Shown: positions 1 to 10,347, counted from the first letter of the stretch. The stretch: DNA of 64,000 nucleotides from Nocardioides scoriae (GCF_900104965.1 NZ_LT629757.1:806001-870000), one strand, 5' to 3'. Numbers and translations: made by a program. The notes: generated by a model from the sequence alone, not told the origin.

Positions 1-229
1 CGTGGCTCAGGCCCTTCTCGCTCAGCTGCACGTCGATGGCGTCCATCTCCTGCGCGGGCGCGAAGCTCGGGTGGGAGTAGTCGCCGTTCTTGCCGGTGTT
101 GACCACGACGAGACGGGCACCGAAGGAGGTCGCCCACTGCTCGGCGTGGGCCAGGGCGGCCAGCCCCTCGGGGGAGGGCAGGTAGCCGACGACGACGGTC
201 TGGACGGGGGCGCTGGAGTTCTCGGGCAC
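1..229 (-). CDS. Universal stress protein family, N-terminal part (runs off the window)
   Basis: Only the first 76 codons are inside the window; the gene continues to the left. The start is the GTG at 229, reading MPENSSAPVQTVVVGYLPSPEG. The VVVGY-x-PSPEG-x-xAL opening, followed by a strand ending in ARLVVVNTG, is the first beta-alpha-beta unit of the UspA nucleotide-binding fold. Members bind ATP or act as small stress-response proteins in the cytoplasm. A TAGGCT hexamer lies 6 nt before the GTG, suggesting a leaderless transcript. The nucleotide-binding G-x2-G-x9-G(S/T) motif would lie outside the window, so ATP binding cannot be judged. Confidence 0.72.
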   Translation of the reverse strand, partial: MPENSSAPVQTVVVGYLPSPEGLAALAHAEQWATSFGARLVVVNTGKNGDYSHPSFAPAQEMDAIDVQLSEKGLSH

Positions 230-235
230 GGCCCC

Positions 236-241
236 AGCCTA
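236..241 (-). promoter_or_regulatory. -10 hexamer of the universal stress protein gene (leaderless)
   Basis: TAGGCT read on the minus strand, followed by 6 nt and then the GTG start. No clear -35 is seen. Confidence 0.5.
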
Positions 242-312
242 CGCGGGTCCGGCGCCCGAGGCGGAGCACGGATCCGGGCCCGGCCGCGGTCGGGGCTGTC
301 GGTCGGCCCTCG

Positions 313-318
313 TAGGGT
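313..318 (+). promoter_or_regulatory. -10 hexamer of uvrC (leaderless)
   Basis: TAGGGT, then 6 nt, then the GTG of uvrC at 325. There is no room for a ribosome binding site, so translation of a leaderless mRNA is inferred. Confidence 0.55.
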
Positions 319-324
319 TGCGGT

Positions 325-2298
325 GTGGCAGACCCGTCGACCTACCGACCCCGACCGGGGTCGATCCCGACGCAGCCGGGGGTCTACCGCTTCCGCGACA
401 AGGACGGCCGGGTCGTCTACGTCGGCAAGGCCAAGTCGCTGCGGCCGCGCCTCTCGTCCTACTTCCAGGACCTCGCCCACCTGCACCCCCGCACCGCGAC
501 GATGGTCACCACCGCGGCGTCGGTGGAGTGGACGGTGGTCGGCACCGAGGTCGAGGCCCTGCAGCTGGAGTACTCCTGGATCAAGGAGTTCGACCCGCGC
601 TTCAACGTCAAGTACCGCGACGACAAGTCCTACCCCTGGCTCGCCATCACCATGGACGAGGAGTTCCCCCGCGTCATGGTCGGACGTGGGGCCAAGCGCA
701 AGGGCGTGCGCTACTTCGGCCCCTACGGCCACGCCTGGGCGATCCGCGAGACGGTCGACCTGCTGCTGCGGGTGTTCCCGATGCGCTCGTGCAGCAACGG
801 CGTGTTCAAGCGCTCCCAGCAGATCGGTCGCCCGTGCCTGCTGGGCTACATCGACAAGTGCGCCGCCCCGTGCGTCGGTCGCGTCGACGCCGAGGAGCAC
901 CGCGGCATCGCGGAGGACTTCGCCGACTTCATGGGCGGCCGGACCGACGCCTTCGTCAAGCGGGTCGAGCAGCAGATGTACGCCGCGTCGCAGGAGCAGG
1001 ACTACGAGCGCGCCGCGCGGCTGCGCGACGACCTGGGTGCCCTGACCCGGGCCCTGGAGAAGCAGGCCGTGGTCTTCGGCGACGGCACCGACGCCGACGT
1101 GATCGCCCTGGCCGAGGACCCCCTCGAGGTCGCGGTGCAGATCTTCCACGTGCGCTCGGGCCGCATCCGCGGCCAGCGCGGCTGGGTCGCCGACCGCGTC
1201 GACGACCTCGACACGGCCGGGCTGGTGGGGGAGTTCCTGCTGCAGCTCTACGCCGGCGAGGACGGCGACGCCATCCCGCGCGAGGTGCTGGTGCCGGCCC
1301 TGCCCGACGACACCGACGTCTTCGAGCAGCTGCTCAGCGAGAGCCGCGGCTCCAAGGTGGGCATCCGGGTCCCGCAGCGCGGCGACAAGCGCACCCTGCA
1401 GGAGACGGTGGCCAAGAACGCCCAGCAGTCCCTGGTGCTGCACAAGACCAAGCGCGCCAGCGACCTCACGGTGCGCAACCAGGCCCTCGAGGAGATTCAG
1501 GAGGCGCTCGACCTGCCGTCGGCGCCGCTGCGCATCGAGTGCTACGACATCTCCAACCTGCAGGGCACCGAGGTGGTGGCCTCGATGGTCGTCTTCGAGG
1601 ACGGGCTGGCCCGCAAGAGCGAGTACCGCCGGTTCGTGATCCGCGGGGTCGACGGCCAGAACGACGTCGCGTCCATGCACGAGGTGATCACCCGGCGCTT
1701 CCGCCGGCTGCTCGACGAGCGCATCGAGCACGGTGACCTGGGCAGCGGCGAGGTGGACCCGGAGGCGGGCCCGATGCTGATCGACCCCGACACCGGACGA
1801 CCGCGCAAGTTCGCCTACACGCCCGGCCTCGTGGTCGTCGACGGCGGCCCGCCCCAGGTCGCGGCGGCCCGTCGCGCCCTCGACGAGCTCGGCATCGACG
1901 ACGTGCCGCTGTGCGGCCTGGCCAAGCGGCTCGAGGAGGTCTGGGTGCCCGGCGAGGAGGACCCGGTCATCCTGCCGCGCTCCAGCGAGGGCCTCTACCT
2001 GCTCCAGCGGATCCGCGACGAGGCCCACCGCTTCGCGATCAACCACCACCGCTCGCGCCGCTCCAAGACGATGGTGGAGAGCCTGCTCGACGACGTGCCC
2101 GGCCTCGGGGAGGTGCGCCGGCGCACGCTGATCAAGCACTTCGGCTCGCTGAAGAAGCTGCGGGCTGCGACGATCGAGCAGATCGCCGAGGTGCCCGGCA
2201 TCGGGACCCGCACGGCGACGGCCATCAGCGAGGCCGTGGCCAACCGGCCCGGCTCGGTCGGCGTCAACACCGCGACGGGCGAGATCGAGGAGGGGTGA
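325..2298 (+). CDS. uvrC: UvrABC excinuclease subunit C
   Basis: Makes the two incisions flanking a DNA lesion in nucleotide excision repair, acting with UvrA and UvrB. The 657-residue length is usual. The N-terminal GIY-YIG nuclease starts near residue 19 ([10 protein letters not shown], then [11 protein letters not shown]). A UVR motif that contacts UvrB lies near residues 212-250, an RNase H-like second nuclease domain follows ([21 protein letters not shown]), and a helix-hairpin-helix pair ends the protein ([16 protein letters not shown]). The GTG start is fixed by the -10 hexamer 6 nt upstream. The stop overlaps the rapZ start (TGATG), so the two are translationally coupled. Confidence 0.97.
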   Translation: MADPSTYRPRPGSIPTQPGVYRFRDKDGRVVYVGKAKSLRPRLSSYFQDLAHLHPRTATMVTTAASVEWTVVGTEVEALQLEYSWIKEFDPRFNVKYRDDKSYPWLAITMDEEFPRVMVGRGAKRKGVRYFGPYGHAWAIRETVDLLLRVFPMRSCSNGVFKRSQQIGRPCLLGYIDKCAAPCVGRVDAEEHRGIAEDFADFMGGRTDAFVKRVEQQMYAASQEQDYERAARLRDDLGALTRALEKQAVVFGDGTDADVIALAEDPLEVAVQIFHVRSGRIRGQRGWVADRVDDLDTAGLVGEFLLQLYAGEDGDAIPREVLVPALPDDTDVFEQLLSESRGSKVGIRVPQRGDKRTLQETVAKNAQQSLVLHKTKRASDLTVRNQALEEIQEALDLPSAPLRIECYDISNLQGTEVVASMVVFEDGLARKSEYRRFVIRGVDGQNDVASMHEVITRRFRRLLDERIEHGDLGSGEVDPEAGPMLIDPDTGRPRKFAYTPGLVVVDGGPPQVAAARRALDELGIDDVPLCGLAKRLEEVWVPGEEDPVILPRSSEGLYLLQRIRDEAHRFAINHHRSRRSKTMVESLLDDVPGLGEVRRRTLIKHFGSLKKLRAATIEQIAEVPGIGTRTATAISEAVANRPGSVGVNTATGEIEEG

Positions 2299-3206
2299 TG
2301 ACGGAGCCGCAGCACGACCCCGTCCACGAGCGGGCCCAGCAGGACCACCCGCAGGGCGAGCTGGTGGTCGTCACCGGCATGACCGGTGCGGGACGCAGCA
2401 CGGCCGCCAAGGAGCTCGAGGACCTCGGCTTCTTCGTCGTCGACAACCTGCCGCCCGAGCTGGTGGGCGACGTGGTGCGCCTGGTCGACGACAAGCGCGG
2501 CATCGACCACCCGGTGGCGGTCGTGGTCGACGTCCGCGGCGGGGTGTTCTTCGACGGCCTGCGCGCGCAGCTGGCCGAGGACTTCCCCACGCGCCGCACC
2601 ACGCTGCTGTTCCTCGAGGCCTCCGACGACATCCTGGTGCGCCGGCAGGAGGCCGCGCGGCGGCCCCACCCGCTGCAGGGCAGCGGCCGGCTCCTCGAGG
2701 GCATCGCGACCGAGCGCCGGGTGATGGCGGACCTGCGCAGCGAGGCCGACCTCGTCATCGACACCACGCCCCTCAACCTGCACCAGCTCAAGCACCGCGT
2801 GGCCCGCTCGTTCGGCACCCCCGAGACCGTCGGCCTGCGCATCACCACCCTCAGCTTCGGCTTCAAGTACGGCGTGCCCGTCGACGCCGACCTGCTCGCC
2901 GACATGCGCTTCATCCCCAACCCGTTCTGGGTGCCCGAGCTGCGGCCGCTCACCGGGCAGGACGAGGCGGTCGCCCGCTACGTCAAGGACCGGGGCGACG
3001 CCCAGGAGTTCCTGGAGCGCTACGTGCCGGTGATCCAGACCGTGGGCGCGGGCTACCTGCGCGAGGGCAAGCGGTTCATGACTGTGGCGATCGGCTGCAC
3101 CGGCGGCAAGCACCGCAGCGTCGCGATGTCGGAGGAGATCGCCAGCCGGCTCCGCGACCTCGGTCTCGAGGCCGACGCCGTGCACCGCGACCTGGGGCGG
3201 GAGTAG
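2298..3206 (+). CDS. rapZ: RNase adapter / nucleotide-binding protein RapZ (YvcJ)
   Basis: A 302-residue P-loop protein. In enterobacteria RapZ guides RNase E to a small RNA controlling glucosamine-6-phosphate synthase; in actinobacteria the target is not settled. The Walker A region is GMTGAGRST at residues 27-35, with Arg in place of the usual Lys, which I recall as common in actinobacterial members. DLGFFVVDNLPPEL follows, and the C-terminal domain carries CTGGKHRSV. The ATG overlaps the uvrC stop, and yvcK follows after 2 nt. The rapZ-yvcK-whiA order is conserved across Gram-positive bacteria. Confidence 0.95.
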   Translation: MTEPQHDPVHERAQQDHPQGELVVVTGMTGAGRSTAAKELEDLGFFVVDNLPPELVGDVVRLVDDKRGIDHPVAVVVDVRGGVFFDGLRAQLAEDFPTRRTTLLFLEASDDILVRRQEAARRPHPLQGSGRLLEGIATERRVMADLRSEADLVIDTTPLNLHQLKHRVARSFGTPETVGLRITTLSFGFKYGVPVDADLLADMRFIPNPFWVPELRPLTGQDEAVARYVKDRGDAQEFLERYVPVIQTVGAGYLREGKRFMTVAIGCTGGKHRSVAMSEEIASRLRDLGLEADAVHRDLGRE

Positions 3207-3208
3207 GC

Positions 3209-4150
3209 GTGGGTCGCTGGTCGACCGAGCCCGCCGTCGTCGCGCTCGGGGGCGGGCACGGCCTGGCGGCGTCGCTGACCGCGCTGCGCCAGCTCACCAC
3301 CGACCTCACGGCCGTGGTGACCGTCGCCGACAACGGCGGCTCGTCGGGCCGCCTGCGCGAGGAGTTCGGGGTGCTGCCCCCGGGCGACCTCCGGATGGCG
3401 CTGGCCGCGCTGTGCGGTGACGACCGCTGGGGCCAGACCTGGGCGCGGGTGCTGCAGCACCGCTTCGACTCGGCCGGAGAGCTCTCGGGGCACTCCCTGG
3501 GCAACCTGCTGATCCTCACCCTGTGGCAGCAGCTCGACGACCACGTCGACGGCCTCGACTGGGTGGCGGGGCTGCTGGGCGCCCGCGGCCGGGTGCTGCC
3601 GATGGCGCTGACCCCGCTCGACATCACCGCCGAGGTGCGCGATCCCGACGGGTCGGTCTCGACCGTGCGCGGCCAGGTCGAGGTCGCGACCGCCCCGGGC
3701 GAGGTGCTGGGCGTGAGCCTGGACCCCGCCGACGCCGCGGCCTGCCCGGAGGCGCTGAGCGCGATCGCCGATGCCGACGTCGTCGTCCTCGGGCCGGGGT
3801 CGTGGTACTCCAGCGTGATCCCGCACCTGCTCGTGCCCGAGCTGCGCGAGGCGCTGTGCCGCACTAGTGCGCAGGTGGTGGTGGCCACCAACCTCGAGCC
3901 GCACGCCGACGAGACCCGGGGCTACGACCTCGCCGACCACCTCGAGGTGCTGCGGCGCCACGCGCCGCAGCTGCGGGTCCACACCGTGCTCGTCGACCCC
4001 TCGGCCGTCACCGATGCCGACCGGCTCGGCGCGGCGGCCGGCGCGCTGGGCGCCCGGCTGGAGGTGGCCGACGTCGCCGCCGACCACGCCGGAGTCCACG
4101 ATCCGCACAAACTGGCCTCCGCGTATGCGCGCGTCATGGGCGCGAACTAA
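3209..4150 (+). CDS. yvcK: Gluconeogenesis factor YvcK / CofD-like protein
   Basis: A 313-residue member of the CofD/YvcK superfamily. YvcK is required for growth on gluconeogenic carbon sources and for peptidoglycan homeostasis in Bacillus and mycobacteria; it binds UDP-sugars. Signature stretches are [12 protein letters not shown] near the start, [12 protein letters not shown], and [16 protein letters not shown]. The GTG start lies 2 nt after the rapZ stop. The TAA stop is also the first three bases of the whiA -10 hexamer, so the end of this gene and the next promoter share sequence. Confidence 0.92.
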   Translation: MGRWSTEPAVVALGGGHGLAASLTALRQLTTDLTAVVTVADNGGSSGRLREEFGVLPPGDLRMALAALCGDDRWGQTWARVLQHRFDSAGELSGHSLGNLLILTLWQQLDDHVDGLDWVAGLLGARGRVLPMALTPLDITAEVRDPDGSVSTVRGQVEVATAPGEVLGVSLDPADAAACPEALSAIADADVVVLGPGSWYSSVIPHLLVPELREALCRTSAQVVVATNLEPHADETRGYDLADHLEVLRRHAPQLRVHTVLVDPSAVTDADRLGAAAGALGARLEVADVAADHAGVHDPHKLASAYARVMGAN

Positions 4151-4153
4151 GGT
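4148..4153 (+). promoter_or_regulatory. -10 hexamer of whiA, sharing the yvcK stop codon
   Basis: TAAGGT, of which TAA is the yvcK stop. It is followed by 6 nt and then the ATG of whiA, suggesting independent leaderless expression inside the cluster. Confidence 0.55.
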
Positions 4154-4159
4154 GCTCGC

Positions 4160-5146
4160 ATGGCGATGACGGCACAGGTGAAGGCAGAGCTGGCCAGCAC
4201 GACAGTCACCAAGACCTGCTGCCGCAAGGCCGAGGTGTCGTCCATGCTCCGCTTCGCCGACGCCCTGCACCTCGTCAACGGCGGCATCGTCGTCGAGGTC
4301 GAGCTCGACACCGGGGCGGCCGCCCGTCGCGTGCGCCGCGACATCGCCGAGGTCTTCGGCCACCAGCCCGAGGTCGTGCTGCTCAAGGGCGCCGGCATCC
4401 GACGTGGCTCGCGCTACATCGTCCGGGTCGCCCGCGACGGCGAGTCCCTGGCCCGCCAGGCCGGCCTCATCGACAACCGCAACCGCCCGGTCCGCGGCCT
4501 GCCGCCCGTCGTGGTCAACGGCGCCGGCTGCGACGCCGTCGCCGCCTGGCGCGGGGCCTTCCTGGCCCACGGCTCGCTCACCGAGCCCGGCCGCTCGAGC
4601 TCGCTCGAGGTGACCTGCCCCGGTCCCGAGGCCGCGCTGGCCCTGGTGGGCGCGGCCCGTCGCCTCGGCATCGCCGCCAAGGCCCGCGAGGTCCGCGGCG
4701 TGGACCGCGTGGTGATCCGCGACGGCGACGCCATCGGCCAGCTGCTGACCCGGCTCGGCGCCCACGAGTCGCTGCTCGCCTGGGAGGAGCGTCGGATGCG
4801 GCGCGAGGTGCGGGCCACCGCCAACCGGCTGGCCAACTTCGACGACGCCAACCTGCGCCGCTCGGCCCGGGCCGCGGTCGCCGCCGGCGCGCGCGTCGAG
4901 CGGGCCCTGGAGATCCTGGGCGAGGACATCCCCGACCACCTGGCCCAGGCCGGGCAGCTGCGCCTGGAGCACAAGCAGGCCTCGCTCGAGGAGCTCGGCC
5001 AGCTGAGCGACCCGGTGCTGACCAAGGACGCCATCGCGGGCCGGATCCGCCGCCTGCTGGCCATGGCGGACAAGAAGGCCGAGGAGCTCGGCGTACCCGA
5101 CACGGAGTCGTCGCTGACCCCGGAGATGCTGGCCGAGGAGGCCTAG
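4160..5146 (+). CDS. whiA: DNA-binding protein WhiA
   Basis: A 328-residue protein. In sporulating actinomycetes WhiA works with WhiB to switch on septation genes; it is also found in non-sporulating Gram-positives, where it affects division and DNA segregation. The N-terminal region is a LAGLIDADG-like fold that has lost endonuclease residues ([24 protein letters not shown]). The C-terminal helix-turn-helix covers roughly residues 240-315 ([23 protein letters not shown], then [14 protein letters not shown]). The leaderless -10 box upstream supports the ATG at 4160. Confidence 0.95.
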   Translation: MAMTAQVKAELASTTVTKTCCRKAEVSSMLRFADALHLVNGGIVVEVELDTGAAARRVRRDIAEVFGHQPEVVLLKGAGIRRGSRYIVRVARDGESLARQAGLIDNRNRPVRGLPPVVVNGAGCDAVAAWRGAFLAHGSLTEPGRSSSLEVTCPGPEAALALVGAARRLGIAAKAREVRGVDRVVIRDGDAIGQLLTRLGAHESLLAWEERRMRREVRATANRLANFDDANLRRSARAAVAAGARVERALEILGEDIPDHLAQAGQLRLEHKQASLEELGQLSDPVLTKDAIAGRIRRLLAMADKKAEELGVPDTESSLTPEMLAEEA

Positions 5147-6291
<1,145 letters not shown>

Positions 6292-6292
<1 letters not shown>

Positions 6293-7482
6293 TGGGGGAG
6301 TACTCCTCCCTCGGCGACGTCGCCGGCAAGCGGGTCCTGGTCCGCTCCGACCTCAACGTGCCGCTCGACGGTGACCAGATCACCGACGACGGCCGGATCC
6401 GGGCGAGCGTCCCGACCATCCGCGAGCTGAGCCGGGCCGGGGCCAGGGTCGTCGTCACGGCCCACCTCGGCCGGCCCAAGGGGGCGCCCGACGCGGCGTA
6501 CTCCCTGCGGCCGGTGGCGGCCCGCCTCGGCGAGCTGCTCGGCACCGAGGTCGCCTTCGCGACCGACACGGTCGGTGACTCCGCCCGGGCCGTTGTCGAC
6601 GCGCTCCAGGACGGCGAGGTCGCGGTGCTGGAGAACGTCCGCTTCAACGCGGGGGAGACGAGCAAGGACGACGCCGAGCGCGGCGAGCTCGCTGACGCGC
6701 TGGCCTCGCTGGCCGACGCGTTCGTCAGCGACGGGTTCGGGGTCGTGCACCGCAAGCAGGCCAGCGTGTACGACGTCGCGCAGCGGCTCCCGCACGCCAT
6801 GGGTGCGCTGGTCGCGACCGAGATCGAGGTCCTCCAGCGGCTCACCCGGGACCCGCAGCGGCCCTACGTGGTCGTCCTCGGCGGCTCCAAGGTCAGCGAC
6901 AAGCTCGCCGTGATCGACAACCTGCTCGACAAGGCCGACACCCTGCTCGTGGGGGGCGGGATGGTCTTCACCTTCCTCGCCGCCCAGGGCCACGAGGTCG
7001 GCCAGAGCCTGCTGGAGCAGGACCAGGTCGCCACCTGCCGGGACTACCTGGAGCGGTCGGAGGCCAGCGGCGTCGAGATCGTGCTGCCGACCGACGTCGT
7101 GGTGGCCCCGGAGTTCAAGGCCGACGCCCCCGCGACGACCGTGCCGGTCGACCAGATCCCGGCCGACCAGATCGGGCTCGACATCGGGCCCGACTCGGCG
7201 GCCGCCTTCGCCCGCCACATCGCCGGCGCGACGACGGTCTTCTGGAACGGCCCCATGGGCGTCTTCGAGTTCGACGCCTTCGCCGCCGGCACCCGCGCGG
7301 TCGCCCAGGCGCTCACCGAGGTCGACGGGCTGTCCGTGGTCGGCGGGGGCGACTCCGCCGCGGCCGTGCGGCGCCTCGGGTTCGACGAGCAGGCGTTCGG
7401 TCACATCTCCACCGGCGGCGGCGCCAGCCTGGAGTACCTCGAGGGCAAGGACCTGCCCGGCATCACCGTCCTGGAGGACTGA
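6292..7482 (+). CDS. pgk: Phosphoglycerate kinase
   Basis: Transfers the acyl phosphate of 1,3-bisphosphoglycerate to ADP. The 396 residues match the family. Visible motifs are [36 protein letters not shown], the nucleotide-site stretch [11 protein letters not shown], and [11 protein letters not shown] near the C-terminus. The ATG overlaps the gap stop, and its own stop overlaps the tpiA ATG, so gap-pgk-tpiA form a tightly coupled operon. Confidence 0.97.
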
Positions 7483-8294
7483 TGGCCACCAAGAAGACGA
7501 GCACCTCCGGCCGCACGCCCCTGATGGCGGGCAACTGGAAGATGAACCTCAACCACCAGGAGGCCGTCGTCCTGGTGCAGAAGCTGTCCTGGACGCTGTC
7601 GGACAAGAAGCACGACCACGCGGCCGTCGAGGTGGCGGTGATCCCGCCGTTCACCGACATCCGCAGCGTGCAGACCCTGGTCGACGGCGACCGGCTGCAG
7701 ATCCGCTACGGCGCCCAGGACGTCTCGGCGCACGAGTCGGGCGCCTACACCGGTGAGGTCTCGGCCTCGATGCTGGCCAAGCTGGGCTGCTCCTACGCCC
7801 TCGTCGGGCACTCCGAGCGGCGCCAGCACCACGGGGAGGACGACGCCCTGGTCAGCGCCAAGGCGCACGCCGCCCACGCGGCCGGCATCACCCCCCTCGT
7901 GTGCGTCGGCGAGGGTCTCGACGTGCGTCGCGAGGGTCGCCAGGTCGAGCACACGCTCGCCCAGGTCGACGGCTCCCTGGCCGGGTTCACCCCGGAGCAG
8001 GTGGCCGGCCTGGTGGTCGCGTACGAGCCCGTGTGGGCCATCGGCACCGGCGAGGTCGCCACGCCCGAGGACGCCCAGGAGGTCTGCGGGGCGATCCGCG
8101 CCCGCCTGGCCGAGACCCACGGCGAGGAGGCGGCGGCCGGCGTACGCGTGCTCTACGGGGGGTCGGTCAAGGCCGCCAACGTCGCCGGGATCATGCAGAA
8201 GCCCGACATCGACGGCGCTCTGGTGGGCGGTGCCAGCCTGCAGGTGGACGAGTTCGGCGGCATCTGCCGCTTCTACGACATGCCAGTGCTCTGA
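7482..8294 (+). CDS. tpiA: Triosephosphate isomerase
   Basis: Interconverts dihydroxyacetone phosphate and glyceraldehyde 3-phosphate. The TIM-barrel protein is 270 residues, slightly long because of a short Lys/Thr/Ser-rich N-terminal tail before [11 protein letters not shown]. Catalytic residues are visible as the His of VGHSERR and the Glu of [11 protein letters not shown]; the phosphate-binding loop [11 protein letters not shown] is present. The start overlaps the pgk stop. Confidence 0.97.
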   Translation: MATKKTSTSGRTPLMAGNWKMNLNHQEAVVLVQKLSWTLSDKKHDHAAVEVAVIPPFTDIRSVQTLVDGDRLQIRYGAQDVSAHESGAYTGEVSASMLAKLGCSYALVGHSERRQHHGEDDALVSAKAHAAHAAGITPLVCVGEGLDVRREGRQVEHTLAQVDGSLAGFTPEQVAGLVVAYEPVWAIGTGEVATPEDAQEVCGAIRARLAETHGEEAAAGVRVLYGGSVKAANVAGIMQKPDIDGALVGGASLQVDEFGGICRFYDMPVL

Positions 8295-8312
8295 GCAGCG
8301 CGCCTCATCGGC

Positions 8313-8318
8313 TAAAGT
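8313..8318 (+). promoter_or_regulatory. -10 hexamer of secG (leaderless)
   Basis: TAAAGT, then 7 nt, then the GTG of secG at 8326. It lies in the 31-nt gap after tpiA. Confidence 0.55.
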
Positions 8319-8325
8319 CCACCGC

Positions 8326-8562
8326 GTGGTTATCGTCTTCGAGGTCTTGCTCGTCATCTCGAGCTTGCTGCTGATCCTGCTGGTGCTCCTCCACAAGGGG
8401 CGCGGCGGTGGGCTCTCCGACATGTTCGGCGGCGGCATGTCCAGCGGTCTGGGCGGCTCGTCGGTCGCCGAGCGCAACCTCGACCGCATCACCATCGGTC
8501 TGCTGCTGGTGTGGTTCTCGTGCGTCGTCGGTCTCGGGCTGCTGCTCAAGACCGGCAACTGA
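8326..8562 (+). CDS. secG: Preprotein translocase subunit SecG
   Basis: Small integral-membrane subunit of the SecYEG channel. The 78 residues form two transmembrane helices: about residues 3-22 (VFEVLLVISSLLLILLVLLH) and 53-72. The connecting loop is rich in Gly and Ser (GRGGGLSDMFGGG), as expected for SecG. The GTG at 8326 is supported by the TAAAGT box 7 nt upstream. Its place after tpiA and before rbpA is typical of high-GC actinobacteria. Confidence 0.93.
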   Translation: MVIVFEVLLVISSLLLILLVLLHKGRGGGLSDMFGGGMSSGLGGSSVAERNLDRITIGLLLVWFSCVVGLGLLLKTGN

Positions 8563-8589
8563 CCCTCAACGATCTCGAAGGAGTCCAGC

Positions 8590-8949
8590 GTGGCAGGTGG
8601 AGGCAGCGCCATCCGGGGCAGCCGGATCGGCTCCGGCCCCATGGGGGAGGCGGAGCGCGGCGAGGCCGCCCCGCGACAGAACGTCACCTACTTCTGCTCC
8701 CACGAGCACCGCACGCCGATCGCCTTCGCGATGGAGGCCGTGGTCCCCGAGTCGTGGGACTGCCCCCGCTGCGGTCTGCCCGCCAGCATGGACTCGGCCA
8801 ACCCGCCCCCGGCGCCCAAGATCGAGCCCTACAAGACCCACCTGGCCTACGTGAAGGAGCGCCGCTCCGACGCCGAGGCCAAGGACATCCTCAACGAGGC
8901 GCTGTCCACCCTGCGGCAGCGCCGCAAGTCCGGCGACGTCATCTTCTGA
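8590..8949 (+). CDS. rbpA: RNA polymerase-binding protein RbpA
   Basis: Actinobacteria-specific activator that binds RNA polymerase and group 1/2 sigma factors and stabilises the open promoter complex. The 119-residue protein has the core YFCSHEHRTPIAF and WDCPRCGLPAS stretches, whose Cys/His residues form the fold or metal site, followed by the basic linker and the sigma-interaction domain (KTHLAYVKERRSDAEAKDILNEAL). GAAGGAG lies 6 nt before the GTG start, so this transcript has a normal leader. Its presence alone marks the genome as actinobacterial. Confidence 0.95.
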   Translation: MAGGGSAIRGSRIGSGPMGEAERGEAAPRQNVTYFCSHEHRTPIAFAMEAVVPESWDCPRCGLPASMDSANPPPAPKIEPYKTHLAYVKERRSDAEAKDILNEALSTLRQRRKSGDVIF

Positions 8950-8982
8950 CCCGGCGAACGGGCGCGCGTTCGCGCTGGTTCC

Positions 8983-9164
8983 CCGAGCGGGCGATGGCAG
9001 CCCGCCCAGGTGCGCCGAGCGGGCGATTGCGGCACGCGCTGAGGCGCCGAGCGGGCGATCGCGGCACGCGCTGAGGCGCCGAGCGGGCGATCGCGGCACG
9101 CGCTGAAGCGCCGAGCGGGCGATCGTCGTACGCGCTGAAGCGCCGAGCGGGCGATCGTCGTACG
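8983..9164. repeat. Repeat array 1: six units of a 32-bp tandem repeat
   Basis: Units begin at 8983, 9015, 9047, 9079, 9111 and 9143, each opening with CCGAGCGGGCGAT; the last is cut after about 22 bp. A decayed seventh copy may precede it at 8951-8982. Inner units carry GCGCTGAAGCGC or GCGCTGAGGCGC, short stems with 4-nt loops. On the opposite strand the unit reads TACGACGATCGCCCGCTCGG, the same core as array 2 at 10197-10347. The array fills the space between rbpA and the nuclease gene. No unique spacers are present. Confidence 0.9.
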
Positions 9165-9202
9165 GCTGTGGACGGCGAGGTGCGGGATACGCCGTCCGCC
9201 AG

Positions 9203-9208
9203 GACGCT
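9203..9208 (+). promoter_or_regulatory. Weak -10-like hexamer of the AbiEi/DUF559 gene
   Basis: GACGCT, then 6 nt, then ATG at 9215. It matches the spacing of the other leaderless genes here but lacks the leading T, so support is modest. Confidence 0.3.
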
Positions 9209-9214
9209 GTGGCC

Positions 9215-10195
9215 ATGCACCCGGACTGGCTCGACGACGCCGGCAGCCTGCTGGGCTCCCGCAGCCCACTGCCGCTCGATGCTCCCTTCACCCGCGACGA
9301 CGCCCTCGGGCTGGGCGTGTCGCGGCGCGGCTTCGACGCCCTGGCGCGAGCCGGGCTGGTGCGCCGCGTCCTCCACGGTGTGTACGCCGCGGCGCAGGCG
9401 CCCGACGACGTCCGGCTGCGCGCCGCCGCCCTGGGTCTCGTCGTGCCGCCCCACGCCGTGGTCAGCGACCGGACGGCCGCCTGGCTCCACGGGGTGGCCA
9501 TCCTGCCGCGTTCGGCGCTCAGCGTCCCGCCGCCGGTCCAGGTGGTCAGCACCGAGGACACGCGAGTCCGGCGACCCGAGGCCGACGGCCACCGGCGCGC
9601 CCTGCTCGAGCGGGACGTGCAGGTCGTCCACGGCCTCCGGGTCACCTCGCCGCTCAGGACCGCGCTCGACCTGGGCCGTTTGCTCTGGCGGTTCGACGCG
9701 CTGGCGGCGCTCGACGGCTTCCTGCGTGCGGGGCTGTCCCGCGAGGCCGTGCTGGGCGACCTCGGACGGTTCCGGGGCTTCCGCGGCGTCCGGCAGCTGC
9801 GCGTGCTCACGCCGCTCGCGGACGGCCGTTCGCAGTCGCCGGCCGAGTCCGCCCTCCGCCTCTGGTGGTACGACGCCCTCCTGCCGACGCCCGAGCCGCA
9901 GCTGGTGGTGCCACGGGACCACGGGTCCTGGTTCGCGCTCGACCTCGCCGACCCGCCGTCGTGGTACGCCGCGGAGTACGACGGGGACGAGTTCCACACG
10001 ACCGACGCCGACCGCCGCCACGACGCGGACCGCCGGGCCTGGCTCGCCGAGGAGCGTGGCTGGACCGTCGAGGTGTTCACCAAGGACGACCTCTACGGCC
10101 CGCGCGCCGACCCGATCCCGCGGCTCCAGGAGGGTCACGCGCGGGCGCGTCGCGCGCTCAGCCGGTGGTCCCCGGGGACGCCGGGCGCAGCCTAG
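9215..10195 (+). CDS. AbiEi-type winged-helix protein with DUF559/Vsr-like nuclease domain
   Basis: About 326 residues. The N-terminal 75 residues (FTRDDALGLGVSRRGFDAL, RRVLHGVYAA) resemble the winged helix of AbiEi antitoxins of type IV toxin-antitoxin systems. The C-terminus has the PD-(D/E)XK pattern of DUF559 and Vsr-like endonucleases: FALDLADP, then AAEYDGDEFH, then RRAWLAEERGW. No AbiEii toxin lies beside it, so it is an orphan. I chose ATG 9215; GTG 9209 would add two residues. The gene sits exactly between two inverted 32-bp repeat arrays, which suggests but does not prove that it acts on or is regulated by them. Substrate and role are unknown. Confidence 0.75.
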   Translation: MHPDWLDDAGSLLGSRSPLPLDAPFTRDDALGLGVSRRGFDALARAGLVRRVLHGVYAAAQAPDDVRLRAAALGLVVPPHAVVSDRTAAWLHGVAILPRSALSVPPPVQVVSTEDTRVRRPEADGHRRALLERDVQVVHGLRVTSPLRTALDLGRLLWRFDALAALDGFLRAGLSREAVLGDLGRFRGFRGVRQLRVLTPLADGRSQSPAESALRLWWYDALLPTPEPQLVVPRDHGSWFALDLADPPSWYAAEYDGDEFHTTDADRRHDADRRAWLAEERGWTVEVFTKDDLYGPRADPIPRLQEGHARARRALSRWSPGTPGAA

Positions 10196-10196
10196 G

Positions 10197-10347
10197 TACG
10201 ACGATCGCCCGGTCGGCGTTCCCCGCCGTACGACGAATGCCCGGTCGGCGTTCCCCGCCGTACGACGAATGCCCGGTCGGCGTTGCCCGGCGTACCGCGA
10301 TCGCCCGGTCGGCGCTCCGCGGCGTACGACAATCGCCCGGTCGGCGG
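10197..10347. repeat. Repeat array 2: five units of a 32-bp repeat, inverted relative to array 1
   Basis: Units start at 10197, 10229, 10261, 10293 and 10325, each with the core GCCCGGTCGGCG and mostly opening TACGACGA. The first two contain CGGCG-TTCCC-CGCCG, a perfect 5-bp stem. The array starts one base after the nuclease stop codon and its last, cut unit ends directly against the pgl stop codon, so it fills the whole convergent gap. It could end transcription from both sides. Confidence 0.9.

Noticed and set aside
22-2139. 705-codon open frame on the minus strand opposite uvrC
   Set aside because: High-GC shadow frame; uvrC explains the region and the translated sequence is low complexity without a family.
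1911-2297. N-terminal extension of rapZ
   Set aside because: It overlaps the uvrC end in another frame and reads as Arg/Gly-rich nonsense; the ATG at 2298 gives the natural RapZ start.
8951-10347. CRISPR array
   Set aside because: The 32-bp units are head-to-tail with no unique spacers, the two arrays are inverted, and no cas gene is near.
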